Below are positions 45,455 through 55,610 of a stretch of 64,000 bases of DNA, piece after piece. The notes beneath the pieces are model-generated. The model was not told the DNA's origin and searched no databases. It saw only the letters and a list, made by a program, of their open reading frames with translations. Source of the stretch: Angiostrongylus vasorum (taxonomy: Eukaryota > Nematoda > Chromadorea > Rhabditida > Metastrongylidae); contig JADANN010000394.1 of assembly GCA_018806985.1 (NCBI GenBank), positions 33,211 to 97,210 of the forward strand. Reading direction: 5' to 3'. Every line of letters starts with the position of its first letter. Position 1 is the stretch's first letter. The position numbers and the translations under genes were made by a program.

Positions 45455-46005
45455 AACGCCTAAGATTGCTCACAATACAACTACAACGATGTTGAGATAC
45501 TTTGCAAAACTCCGGACCGCATGTGTCTGCGGTAGGGAACAAATGCGCTATTGTCCTTTCCAGGGGAGTAACGCGTTCACCACCACACCATGCGGGATCC
45601 TTCGTTTCGCCTGCCTCTCAGCTAGTCCTATCGATATCTCTGCATCGTTGTAGTTATATTTCGCATTATACCCCTGCCATTAAAAACAGTAGGCAGTAAA
45701 TAAAACGGTTAAGATTGTGATTATAACTAAAAGCCTCAGCTTAACTGGGTTCATTGCCGATTTGCGCTCCCCAGATCAATCCCGCTGACGGGTGATTGCT
45801 GATGGCAGAGATCGACAGAAGTAGCTGAGAGACAGGCGAAACGAAGTACCCGCATGGTGTGGTGGTGAACGCCTTAGCCCTCGGAAAGCGTAATAGCAAG
45901 TTAACTCCCCACCATAGACACCTGCGGTCCGGAGTTTTGCAAATATCTCAGCATCACTGAAGTTATATTTCGCAACATACCGTGCGATTAAAAAGAGTAG
46001 GCAGT
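45455..46005. mobile_element. Palindromic tRNA-like foldback element, family B, copy 5
   Basis: The left arm (AACTACAACGATGTTGAGAT, GGGAACAAATGCGCTATTGT) and right arm (GCATGGTGTGGTGGTGAACG, CAAATATCTCAGCATCACTG) are reverse complements. The centre carries AAGCCTCAGCTTAACTGGGT. The outer right end is AAAAAGAGTAGGCAGTAAAT, the complement of the outer left end of copy 2. The left arm also contains an internal partial re-inversion at 45635-45700. Confidence 0.75.
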
Positions 46006-46029
46006 AAATAATAAGTCAAAACTATTACG

Positions 46030-46235
46030 CGCAAATTACACCACTGGCAATGGGACAGAGGTTGGCACCGCTTTTTTCGTGACTTCCAATGAGGAAGATT
46101 AGAACAGCTGATTATAGTAGCATATGGTTGATGGCCATTGAAAGTCACGAAGAAAGAGGCTCTGAAGAAGGCGATACTGTCGAAACGGTAGTTACTGTTG
46201 CATTGTATTGTGTTTTTCTACGGAAGTAAACGTAT
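46030..46235. mobile_element. Small foldback with Penelope-like end motif, copy 1
   Basis: GCTTTTTTCGTGACTTCCAA near 46070 and CATTGAAAGTCACGAAGAAA near 46150 are reverse complements. They are followed by CTGAAGAAGGCGATACTGTC-GAAAC. Related to 46400-46680. Confidence 0.55.
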
Positions 46236-46399
46236 GCTGTATAACAACCTCGCGATTGCTGAACAAGAAAACCACGCAATGATAAAAATCTACCTCGCAT
46301 ACCTAGATAGTGCTCTCGGAGTGTTCGGTCTTAACACTCCTTACGTCTGAATCTAGGAGGCGTGTAGAGCATCCGTTTACTTGCACACAAAGACACATA

Positions 46400-46680
46400 C
46401 AACACAACAGTAGCTGACATTTCGGCACTTTTCCCTTCTTCAGAACCGTTTTTTACGTGTCTTCCACTGAGGAAGAGAAGAGATGCTGATTAGAGCCGCA
46501 TATGGTCTTCGGTACCTACCTCTCGGTGTTTTCCCATCGATTTTTGATATGGGGTGGTGCAGTCATAAACCATGTGCAGCTATAATCAACTGTTCTTTTC
46601 TTCGTCAATGGAAGACACGTCAAAAAAAAGAGCTCTGAAGAAAGTAATATTGCCGAAACGTCTTTTGTTTGTGCTACTGT
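46400..46680. mobile_element. Small foldback with Penelope-like end motif, copy 2
   Basis: The left side GCTGACATTTCGGC... through TTACGTGTCTTCCACTGAGG is the complement of the right side ATGGAAGACACGTC...GCTCTGAAGAAAG...GCCGAAACGTC. Arms of about 65 bases surround a ~130-base loop with no coding sequence. Confidence 0.6.
46635..46659 (+). ncRNA. Hammerhead-like core motif in foldback copy 2
   Basis: CTGAAGA followed by AAGTAATATTGCC and GAAAC-GTC. A related motif on the opposite strand at 46413-46443 and another at 46162-46186 (plus) belong to the same foldback pair. The stem II pairing is poor here. Confidence 0.28.
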
Positions 46681-46689
46681 TTTGCTGTA

Positions 46690-49600
46690 CGTTTTTTTTG
46701 TATGGAAGAAAATGGATGACGTATGGCAACCTCATCATTGTTGAACGAAAAAAACGACAAATTTCTGATCCAATGCTGAGTTGAGCAGATAGTCCACACC
46801 GGGAACTCTGGGCAAAGATAGATGCAAGTGGCAATAGCTTCGGTGCGTAAGCAAAGGCTGCTGGAGTGTAGTCGGTACTCTCTGTTCCAACGTAGTAGAA
46901 ATTTCGTAAAACATTCTATTTTGTAAATGTACTATTCCAGTGTTCTCCGTAGATTCTGGCAGAGCAAACCACCATCGTACTTGTCTTCCCATAGTATGCA
47001 TAGGAATATTTTTGACTTATAGAGTGATGATAATAAGAAACCAACGGGGTCATATACATAAGCTAGTGCGTTAACGAATGTCCTTTTCGTGATTCGGTGG
47101 TGTATTTCTGAAAGGCCTAACAACTGTGGGAATACGTATTCCATGGGATTGCAAGCCCTTTTGGAAGCGTGCTATCCCATTTGTTCTACACGCCTGTTTT
47201 CGTCATGAAGGTTCAGGGTTATTCGAAATGAATTTGCAGTTATTCTTATTAATGTCACTGACATTTTTTGCGTGAGTAGACATGCAATGTCTTTTTCCAA
47301 GTTGTCAACAGTTAAAATAAAGTTGTGGAGATGTAGGTTGTCCCTGACCTCTGTGACCAGTTTCGAGTCTTGCTTGCACTGGTTGAGACGGAAAAAAGGT
47401 AGTTCCTGTTAGCAGAAATGGTGATGTAATTAATCCGGAACTTACTCGTGTGAATCGAAGGATTTTAATGTTCCCTAGGGAGGATGGTGACTTGTGATCA
47501 TGTAACCAAAGGCAGCGCTTGACAAGAAGTCGTCCTCATGAGTTGGACTTGCAAAATAGCCTTTTCTCCGTCCCAAGTGATCGCGATTAAGCCCGATTCT
47601 GAAGAGACAAAGAATTTGATCATTTTGGGAAGAATAACTGGTTTATGATGTAAGACATCGTTTAGTGGTAGGCATCTTTTGTAGTGTGCTTATGTGCCAT
47701 AGACTATTCTGACTTCAGCGGTGTTTTTATTAGGTGTAAAAACTGCTCGATGAGAAACATTATGAAGGCTAAAAGCTTGTGGAGTCTTCCCTTCGAGTTT
47801 TCTCTTCGATGATTTCCTGCAAAATGTTTGCGCGAAGTTGTTTTTCGAATATGCCATTATAAATATCGAGCAAATCATCGTTGTTTTGTAAGGATTTTCA
47901 CACGCTTACCAGTCTGTTTAGTAGCATTGCCTTGTTTTTAGGCATTGATATTGATAATTCCTTCCAAAGGAGGCAAACTTATTCGTCGGTTCCTCTTTCA
48001 ATGGTCTTGTTGAAGCTACTCCAAACTTTCTGGTCCACTAGCACTTTTCTTTCTTCTTCGGAGCTGGAAAATTCCTCTTTTTTAACAGATTCTTGTGACC
48101 AGAATTTGTCCCATTTAAGTGCCTCCTTATCATCCGTTTCGAAATGTTGGATGGGTACGATATTTACTTGTCCTCATGTCCAACATTCGTCCCATTTATC
48201 CGTATCATCGTCACCCTGTTGTAAGTACAACGAGTTCTCACTTCGCTTGCCTTATAACATCAACGAATTTTTGACTTTTCTGGTGGAGAACCATCCGAGG
48301 CTTGTTGACGGGAAGTTTAACCCAGACTGCTGTTCAGTAAGGTGTTTGTCAATTTTTATTAGTGCCAACAATCGGTTGCAATCCAGTAAGATGGACGGTT
48401 TTACTTTTGCTTTATTTTGTTGACATCGATTTGAAGGCTCTGCTGTCGATTAAAGTCTACATCTTCTGGACGGGTTGGTCGCGGCTGGAATGGTTTTGCC
48501 ACAGCATGGTGAGCGAACACGAAGAGTGAAAGCTGATAGCCGTCGCTGTCTTTTTTCTTATAATGACACTTTTCGTGATATATTTTTTTGTATCATATTC
48601 CAACCGAATGTGTGGAAACTTAATTTGGCTCCTTCCACAGAAGGCGGACGAAGTGCGTAGGGATTTCCCGTCGATGGGGGGAAAACTCGGCATCAATGGA
48701 TCATAATACGGAGACCTCGTTTCAGTGTTTTTTTTATTGGATTCACCACAATCACTTATTTCGTGTGTGAGAACGTTGACTGTGGTCTTTTACGTGGCAG
48801 CATCCATATTTTTTCTTCAACGCATTTCTCTTGACCTACTTTATTTATTTTTGGAGATGGCTTCCTTTTCCATCTGTTCGGTATTTTTATCTTTTATATG
48901 TCCCCAATAGCTTCATTCCTTGAATATGCTATGAGGGCTTTTTTCTTTTGGTGGTGAATAGAAGCAGCACGATCGTGTTACGGTTTTCACGACCGTATTA
49001 TGAGACGAGGATGAATTTGTGTAGCATAGCTTATTCTTTTAAAGGAACTGGGGCCTTTCTTGAGGTGTTTTATGTTTTTCGCGCAAAATTGCGTTTGGTT
49101 GTCCTTGCAGTATATGCATGAGAACATTGAACTGTTGGGGTTTCCATTGTTTAACCCTGTTGTCAAAGCTACTACTAGAGACAGGATTTGATCGGTTATT
49201 TGGTGGTGCGGCGTGAAATTCATTCCTCATTAGAGATGATCTCTTCTGAGAATTGTAAAAGCAGATGCATGTCAAAGGATTTCTTAGTTGTTGTTTTCTC
49301 GGCCAGCATCTTGCGTTGCGTGACGATAGGAAATTTTGGCAGTACTTTCTGTTATGCGATGTTTCCATCATTTTTTCTTTTTCTATTGCCTGGGATGTTA
49401 TACTTTGCATATACACCACTAGTGCCCTTTTTTCATAAAAGATGGATGAGCGAGGAAAGGTTTTGTTTTTTTCGAAGAGTAAGAAAATCAATAACTTCCT
49501 TACAGTGTTCTTTACTGACCTAAAATTATTTATGGCTTGAAAGGGTTCTGATTTTAAGAAGCCAAGTAAGATAACTGAATTTCTGTAAGTCAGAGACCTT

Positions 49601-49830
49601 CTATGACTTGTGATACCTGTACTAAAGAGCTCAATAAAGTTGTTCCTTTCCCAAATATAGTCGTAAATGTTGGGATAGAGATTATGAATTTCGAGATTTC
49701 GATCTTGAGATTTTTGACGATCACAGTGTCTAGTAATGAGGTGGGTTACACAAAATAAAAAAACAAACAAAACTGCACGTGTGGGAGCATTCCATTTCTC
49801 TTCTTTCTTTTCCATTTCTCACCAACCACT
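46690..49830 (-). mobile_element. BEL/Pao LTR retrotransposon remnant (gag, protease, RT, start of RNase H)
   Basis: Minus strand. Gag-like sequence spans ~49815-49040, including a 258-codon open frame that carries part of it. A zinc-knuckle-like CIYCKDNQTQFC lies at ~49120, with Gln where the usual His stands. Protease and linker remnants lie at 48700-47900 (peptides LLWKELSISMPKNKAMLLN and RLVSVKIL before the RT are typical of the family). The RT start is FTPNKNTAEVRIVYG at ~47700. The RT C-terminal block is ITKRTFVNALAYVYDPVGFL at ~47090, then IFLCILWEDKYDGGL. An RNase H start (LRTEAIATCIYL) is at ~46850, where the element breaks off. Integrase and LTRs were not found. The frame changes many times, so it is dead. 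Confidence 0.8.
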
Positions 49831-49954
49831 AATTACAAAATAGTTCTCGAGCTTTACCTGCAATCTTTACCAATAGTAGAGGGTTAAAATTTTGCGTTTT
49901 CTTAAACTTTGCAGACGGTGAAGCAGAAATACCAGCAGTTAACTTCTAGCAATT

Positions 49955-50205
49955 GAAGATAAACGGTTTGGTGCCCTACAATACACGCGTGGTCGATTGT
50001 TCGTCTCCCCACCACAGGGGTCACTAGGTCTTCTATCATTCCGGGGCCAACAAATTGGTACTGGATTTGGTAGCACTGACTTGATGCATCCGCATGCCAC
50101 TGCGAGTCTTCATGTAAGCCAGATACGAATTCAATCACCTGCAGCGATGCTTAACGAAGTCGAATACAGCGAGCATTCTTCGGATTGATCAACGCGAAGA
50201 GCCTT
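49955..50205 (+). mobile_element. tRNA-derived SINE, family C, copy 3
   Basis: GGTGCCCTACAATACACGCG and CGATTGTTCGTCTCCCCACC (diverged A- and B-box region), then the family body TTCCGGGGCCAACAAATTGG, CCACTGCGAGTCTTCATGTA and GAATTCAATCACC, and the tail GGATTGATCAACGCGAAGAG. Confidence 0.7.
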
Positions 50206-50442
50206 AGCTTTCATATTTTATCACTGTATTGCACTACTATGTGGCAACTATTATAATTCAATATTTACGGTCCCAATCTGATCCTTTCACAAAGTGCTGA
50301 AAATTTCTCGATGATTGGACTGCATGCGAAGTTAAACACATAGGAATATTATGAAAGGGAGTTGCTCTATGTATTTGCTAGTGAATATTTTTTTTCGTAC
50401 CATTGGTTGATTTTTAAAACAGCTAAAAGTTTAAATTTCTAG

Positions 50443-50688
50443 AAGAGACAAAAGGAAATTTTGAAATTTTGGAATGCCAATCGAAATCCTTCCAACTATG
50501 AACCTCAAAACATTTGGCGATATCATCGTGTCCTAATGGAAAAAACAAAGTCAGCTGAAGGTTTACTTCACGTTCGACCGTCAAACATCAGTTCGAATCC
50601 AAGCGAGGGTTTCCACTATGGCACACCATCAGCACTAAAGGATTATAGGTTGAAAGAAATAGGTCGAAAAGCAAATGCTTCAGATTAA
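50443..50688 (+). CDS. Candidate terminal exon, unidentified
   Basis: After the acceptor TTTAAATTTCTAG, phase 0, 81 sense codons run to TAA TAA. The peptide starts KRQKEILKFWNANRNPSNYE, has an aromatic IWRYHRVLMEKTKSAEGLLH and ends in KDYRLKEIGRKANASD. It is basic and hydrophilic, without membrane segments or cysteines. Codon usage is balanced and there is no competing frame of quality. No upstream exon could be fixed. Family not recognised. Confidence 0.48.
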   Translation, partial: KRQKEILKFWNANRNPSNYEPQNIWRYHRVLMEKTKSAEGLLHVRPSNISSNPSEGFHYGTPSALKDYRLKEIGRKANASD

Positions 50689-50869
50689 TAATGTCCTTCG
50701 ATTTCACGAGGGAATCGTATAGGTAATCGTACGATAACTTTAACTGACTAGTCTTGTGCGACATAAGCCTCCACTACATATAACTGGACACTGGGGAAAA
50801 ATTTTCACAACATCAGAAAGAATTTGCCATACGTTTTTCCAAAGAATGTTCCCGTTTAAAAGGAACGGT

Positions 50870-50940
50870 TTACAGGGCACTGGTCAGAGGTGCCCTGCAC
50901 TACATAGTTGTTCATTGGTTCGATCAAGCGACATGAGCTG
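50870..50940 (+). mobile_element. tRNA-derived SINE head, family C fragment
   Basis: GGGCACTGGTCAGAGGTGCC followed by CATTGGTTCGATCAAGC aligns with the head of family C (GCGCAATGGTCGGAGGTGTC ... GGAATCGATCC). Here the B box is the canonical GGTTCGATC. The body is missing. Confidence 0.5.
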
Positions 50941-51397
50941 TAGGAGCCGTTCACCACCTTAGGATTAGAAACTTTTCATTCCAGTTACAGCGTGCCTTCA
51001 GTGAGTTTGTTCATCGGGCAAAAATTTTTCCCTGTAGCTTTGAGGTACCAGTGCCACGGCAATCCCATGTCGCAAACGTATTCAAAAGCTCACCACTCTG
51101 CGAATCTCTCGATTAGGACGAGAACACTGTAAGAAAATAAATGGGAAACTCCAAAACGATGCAGAGATGACCATAGAAGTAGGAAGTAAAACTTTTAGTG
51201 TTTATTAATCACATGTTTCCACTGTTCCACTTTTCTGAGCGTCGCTTTCATAAAAATTTCACCGTCAGTTTAAGCTCAACGAAACCTGCAAAGTACTGTT
51301 GTGAAAACGAGGACCAGAAGAATACGGAGAAAAAGCAGAAAATCTATTGCCAACGGTACAGAGTCTCTTTGTGTTTGTTCCATTGTTCGCAATACTG

Positions 51398-51530
51398 TCA
51401 AATTTGGAAGATCTCATCGTTTGCAAATTTCTCAAGCCTACAGCATGGCAAGCATGCACTTGGGAACTTCGACGCCATTCGTGCATGTCGTCCGGTATTC
51501 GACGAAACTACAGTGTTCATAATTATATGA
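51398..51530 (-). CDS. Weak candidate terminal exon
   Basis: Minus strand frame ending in TGA at 51400-51398, reading NTVVSSNTGRHARMASKFPS, then ACLPCCRLEKFANDEIFQI. The composition is protein-like, but plus-strand frames over the same bases are also open and no clear acceptor precedes it. The boundaries are approximate. Confidence 0.22.
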
Positions 51531-51664
51531 TCGGTGATAACAAAGGGAAACAGTTTAGCAGCGCTGTGGTTCAACTTAATCTGCACCGGCTACTATGTTG
51601 CACCGCCGGCCCAACGGATTACACGCAATTTTTCGTCACGGTCTCGCACTTTCTGGTTTTTTGA

Positions 51665-52689
51665 CAATAAAATTTCTTTTCTCAGTAAATAAAGGAATTA
51701 TTGGATTATTTTGCGTCTCTAGAGAAAAAGTAGTTTTCAAGAGCTAAGAAGAATTCATATGACAACACCGGTGACAGAGATTACACTCCTATAAGAAACT
51801 TGTGGTCTTATAATAGAGCTGTTCCTCGCTAAATATAACAATGATCGAGTTCTTGGAGTTCCCGTTATTCCCGTGGAACCTGATTTCTACGGTAGCGGAT
51901 CCTTGACAATGATTACATGCTTACAAGCACTCCTTTCATTCGTATTATACTCCTTGCCTGAAATAGGTCGGAATGCTTAAAAGTAGAGAAACCTTGCAAC
52001 ATTTGCATTTCTAACCCTCCGATGTGCCCCAGTTTAAATAGAGGCTTTTCATTTGATGTCAAGTCGAAGGAACTCATTTCTTTTGGAAGAAATTAAAGAT
52101 ACAAGGTATCCAAAACTTAAAAAACCTCTAAGCCCCCTGGACAAAGGTTGCCATCGCTTCCATTGTGAAAGTTTCAGGCAATCGTTTTCTTATTAGACAT
52201 TTAGACATAAACACTGCTATTTTGCACAAGTTCCTTTCAATAGTTATGACAGCCTCAGTTCACCTAGGATAAAACTTCGCTAACCAACTCTAATTTGCTG
52301 TGCTAACCCGCATATGAAGCCGGAGGCGTGCAGGATATATTTTCTTTAGTGAATTGTACTTCAGTATCGTTGTTGCGCACGAAAACAATGGAATAAATAA
52401 ACAACGGTCCAAATCCGAACAGGCTCATAGGTGAATGGCAACAACGACTCTACTGCTGGATGGGAAGTTATGAATTATCAATGTGCTTGCTAGATGGTAG
52501 AGTTATGCTCACGCCATCCAAAGCAAATACCACTCATGATCAAGCAAAACAATTCGTTGATATTTCCAGCGACAGATTCATCACGTGGTTCGATGATTCC
52601 TCTTACTTCGTTAACAATGTTTTGAAGTTGAAATCCTTCCGTTTTCTTGCAGCACTTTCGAAATAAGCACTTACAAAACTTGTAAATAC
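51665..52689. other. No gene recognised
   Basis: AT-rich, single-copy within the window; short frames without motifs. Confidence 0.5.
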
Positions 52690-52845
52690 CTTCATTCTTC
52701 ATGTAGCACTTCCCAAGACCGACTTTCTACTAACCTCTGCTTCGAATGATAATTCTCTGTTTTTCTTTCGATAAGCAAACACGAGGGCGATATTGTAGAA
52801 TTCTACAATATTAGCCTCGTGTTTGCCTATCGAAGAAAAGCAGTA
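52690..52845. repeat. Near-perfect palindrome built from a Penelope-like end
   Basis: 52757-52800 and 52801-52844 are reverse complements over 44 bases per arm with only a few mismatches, meeting without a spacer at TGTAGAA/TTCTACA. The left flank (AAGACCGACTTTCTACTAAC) and left arm (AAGCAAACACGAGG) match the Penelope-like end segment at 37760-37840. Confidence 0.85.
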
Positions 52846-54150
52846 TCATCCTTTTCCCAAATGTCGAATTCTAAAATTTTTATTTTTAAGATCTCTACTA
52901 ACAATTTAGCCGGCAAGTGTGAACTGACGTCTCCTGTTTTGATATCGGCTAACTCTACCGTTATCAATCAGTCATCGACGGTGTCAGAAAAGTTATGTTG
53001 ATTGACGTGAATGAATTGCTTTGTAATTACACTGTTGCTCTGAGATAAACATTTCCTTAAACGAATGTTAACAGACGTTACAACACCAGGAAAATAGTAC
53101 TTAGACTTCATATTTTATTTCACATTGATATGAAAAGAGAATAAGCACGCATCAACACAAGATGACGTGGCCATCTCCTGAGAAGAACTTTGAAAAAAAA
53201 AACAATGGATACGGAGTGGTTTCTATAAAATGCGCTTCTAAAAATTGAAATTGATGAGGTTGATGAACGTAATAGAGGACCAGGAGGAGAAAAACTACAC
53301 GTAATAACAAACAAAAGGAACAAAGGGAGCAAAGGAACTAAAAAACCAAAAATTTTGATAGCCGACCACAACACATCCTATTAATATGACTCTAAACTTA
53401 CAGTTAAGCCTGTGTAACTGGTCAAAGATCCGCAATTACTAAAAGACGTCAATAGCCCTGTTGTGCCTGAGCTGTCACAAGAAAGCGCTTCTAAATTTGT
53501 CTACATTCTAAAAGAATTCAAGAAAGTGTCACGGATTTCCAGTAAAGCTCTTGAATTGGTAACATGATAATTTTATAGTTCAATAATACTTTCTAAGACT
53601 TTTCTCATTGGAAGACCTAATTCAATCATTTCAGTAAATGATGAATCCAAGGTGGAGGGAAAGAAGTTAAAGCAGAACTTAAAGCAACCTCGTTTTCGCG
53701 CTAAGAGACAGAGGTGAATTCGTGAGATGGACTTTCCGTTTTTGCTCCGACGGTTAATATATAAAAAGAGCGATAACGCATAAAGCTTCTGATCAATCCC
53801 TGAGAGATGCGAATTCGGCGTGTTTCTCGCAGGTATGAACCACCAAAACCGTAGAAATTTAAAGATCTCATTTATCCAACCATGAATTAGCCCTTATAGA
53901 GCAATGTTGCATGGAAAGAAACTAGCTACAGCCGTTTTATGCTGCCTAAATCCGACTACTTGTCCAATGTACAATCCTTGTCTGTACAATCCGACTACTG
54001 ACTGCTACTAATTACTTGATCCTTTTTTATTCCTAATGTTGCTACGCGGATATTTAACCGAAGCAATTCTCGTGAACACTAGTGTACCCAATATCATGTA
54101 CCTCTTTGAACAAATAAGGACCTTAATCGGATGTATACGGGTGATCGGAT
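52846..54150. other. No gene recognised; one SINE-C 3' fragment at 53770-53815
   Basis: The fragment GCATAAAGCTTCTGATCAAT with CCCTGAGAGATGCG is the complement of the family C tail. Otherwise there are short frames only. Confidence 0.5.
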
Positions 54151-54154
54151 GATA

Positions 54155-54445
54155 CGGTATAAGGGCGCGTCTGGCGCAATGGTCGGAGGTGTCCTGCAAC
54201 ACACACGTGGAATCGATCCCCGCACCCACGGCCCACCAAAACCTCCATCCATCCGGGGTCAGCAAATTGGTAGCATACTTGCCTGGGAGTACAGCAGCAC
54301 TGGCTCGATACAATATCGCTAGGCCACCGCGAGTCATTATAAAGACCAGATATGCATTTAATCACCTCCAAACGATGCTTAATGAAGTCGAATGCATGGC
54401 CCGTCATTCAGGGATTGATCAATGCTGAGAGCTTTATCCTTTTTT
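54155..54445 (+). mobile_element. tRNA-derived SINE, family C, copy 4 (best preserved)
   Basis: The head GGGCGCGTCTGGCGCAATGG contains an A-box TGGCGCAATGG, and ~45 bases on ACGTGGAATCGATCCCCGC contains a B-box-like GAATCGATCC, like a tRNA gene without an intact cloverleaf. The body includes CCTCCATCCATCCGGGGTCA, GGCTCGATACAATATCGCTA and GCATTTAATCACCTCC. The 3' end is GGATTGATCAATGCTGAGAG with CTTTATCCTTTTTT. It borders the coding exon at 54434. Confidence 0.82.
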
Positions 54446-54705
54446 ATTCTTTTCAAACGGGTAATAAAATGTGCACCACAACCGGCCTTGACAATCTTTG
54501 TTGCTTACTCCCCAAATAAAAGCATGACGTAGGTCTAGGAGTTCTATGTATAATTTGGGGAGCTCCAAAAAATGAAGCTGGTACAGCGGTAATGCAAATG
54601 GAAGCTCGCCAGTGACATCCCGTACATCTATTGATTCGTACAAAACTAGACCACAAGATTGGAAATACTCACCTCCAGTCCTCATCAGCACAATGGCACG
54701 GGCTT
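54434..54705 (-). CDS. Two-exon 3' end of an unidentified gene, stop codon inside a SINE
   Basis: Minus strand. A short exon (54705-54673) reads ARAIVLMRTG and leaves one base before the consensus donor GTGAGT. After an intron of 45 bases and acceptor GAATCAATAG the last exon (54627-54434) joins in phase and reads VRDVTGELPFALPLYQLHFL, ELPKLYIELLDLRHAFIWGV, then CQGRLWCTFYYPFEKN and a Lys-rich end. The TAA at 54436-54434 lies in the tail of the adjacent SINE-C copy, so the original C-terminus has probably been replaced. No family recognised; the aromatic, Leu-rich sequence suggests a folded domain. Confidence 0.5.
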
Positions 54706-55224
54706 CTACGCCTTACCTACTTGAATGCTTCTTTATGAATGGAAAATCAGCACGATTTCGTTGCAGAGAAAGGGAGATCAACATAATACAGGTGACTACA
54801 TCTTACAATCTAGAAAACACTGGTAACTAGTACCCAATCTTATTAGTGCCTGTCGTAGACAAATCCTGTCCTCGAATCATGCTCAACTGAATTGACAGGA
54901 CACTGCTTGAAGGGTATCCACACAAGAAAGCATGATCCTTGGACAGATTCTGCTCCATGAATTACACCAATATTATAGCGAAGCTCAATGAAATGTCACA
55001 CGATTCCATGCGTTTTTTTTCTCATTTTTAACGACTTGAGAAAACCTTGGACTCCGCTTACAAGAATAAGGTCTTGGAAGTCTTCCTAAGCAACGACGAT
55101 AAAGATCTTTCTCAAGGTCTTACCTTAACAGCTAAAACTTATCTTTTCCTTAAAGACACCAGCATGTTCCCAAACAGCAATTTCATATGGCGACAACATC
55201 CTGTCCAAATTTTTTAAAGGGATT
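54706..55224. other. No gene recognised; possible traces of RTE-1 at 54840-55080
   Basis: A weak similarity to RTE-1 coding order is visible (TCATTTTTAACGACTTGAGA with AAACCTTGGACTCCGCTTAC, like FIDLKKAFDSV), but it is too degraded to call. Confidence 0.35.
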
Positions 55225-55600
55225 CTAGAAACTTACTTACTTGATACTTGAACGGCCCGTCCTCACTAGTTGTGCGGGCCTCAGCATAATCACCATTTTT
55301 CGGAGAATTGCTGGTTAAGCCATTGTGGAGGAACCCCGAGAACAGCCTGGCCAAAGTATGCCCCAGGTCCTCACCACAATAGGCAGTGGCCGCTCTTGTG
55401 GATCAGAGTAAGATTTGCCACCACGCGACTTTGACACTAGGATCCCGGTATTGGTTAACTCCTAGCTAGGCTTCCTGATGGGAACGCCGGACTCCTTCTC
55501 AGCTTGGGAAATCCTGCCGAGGGGACGAACCTCCGCTGCACATCGCAGTCCGACACCCAGGAACACCTCACAGCCACGATGAGGCGGTAAACCGTTGGGA
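55225..55600 (-). mobile_element. SINE-like repeat, family A, copy 6 (best preserved)
   Basis: Minus strand from GGTTTACCGCCTCATCGTGG (55589) with GTGGCTGTGAGGTG (A-box-like) and GGAGGTTCGTCCCCTCGG (B-box-like GGTTCGTCCCC). The body and then GCACAACTAGTGAGGACGGG, CCGTTCAAGTATCAAGTAAG and TAAG repeats at 55230 follow. The 3' end is the same as that of the RTE-2 LINE. It lies ten bases from a candidate splice acceptor at 55610. Confidence 0.82.
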
Positions 55601-55610
55601 TGGATTCCAG

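Noticed and set aside
47881..48423. 180-codon plus-strand frame
   Set aside because: Antisense of the protease/linker region of the minus-strand BEL/Pao element, whose minus-strand peptides fit the family.
49039..49815. 258-codon minus-strand frame as a host gene, the longest open frame of the window
   Set aside because: It overlaps the gag-like part of the BEL/Pao remnant; the zinc-knuckle-like cysteines are in another frame, so this is decayed element sequence that happens to stay open.
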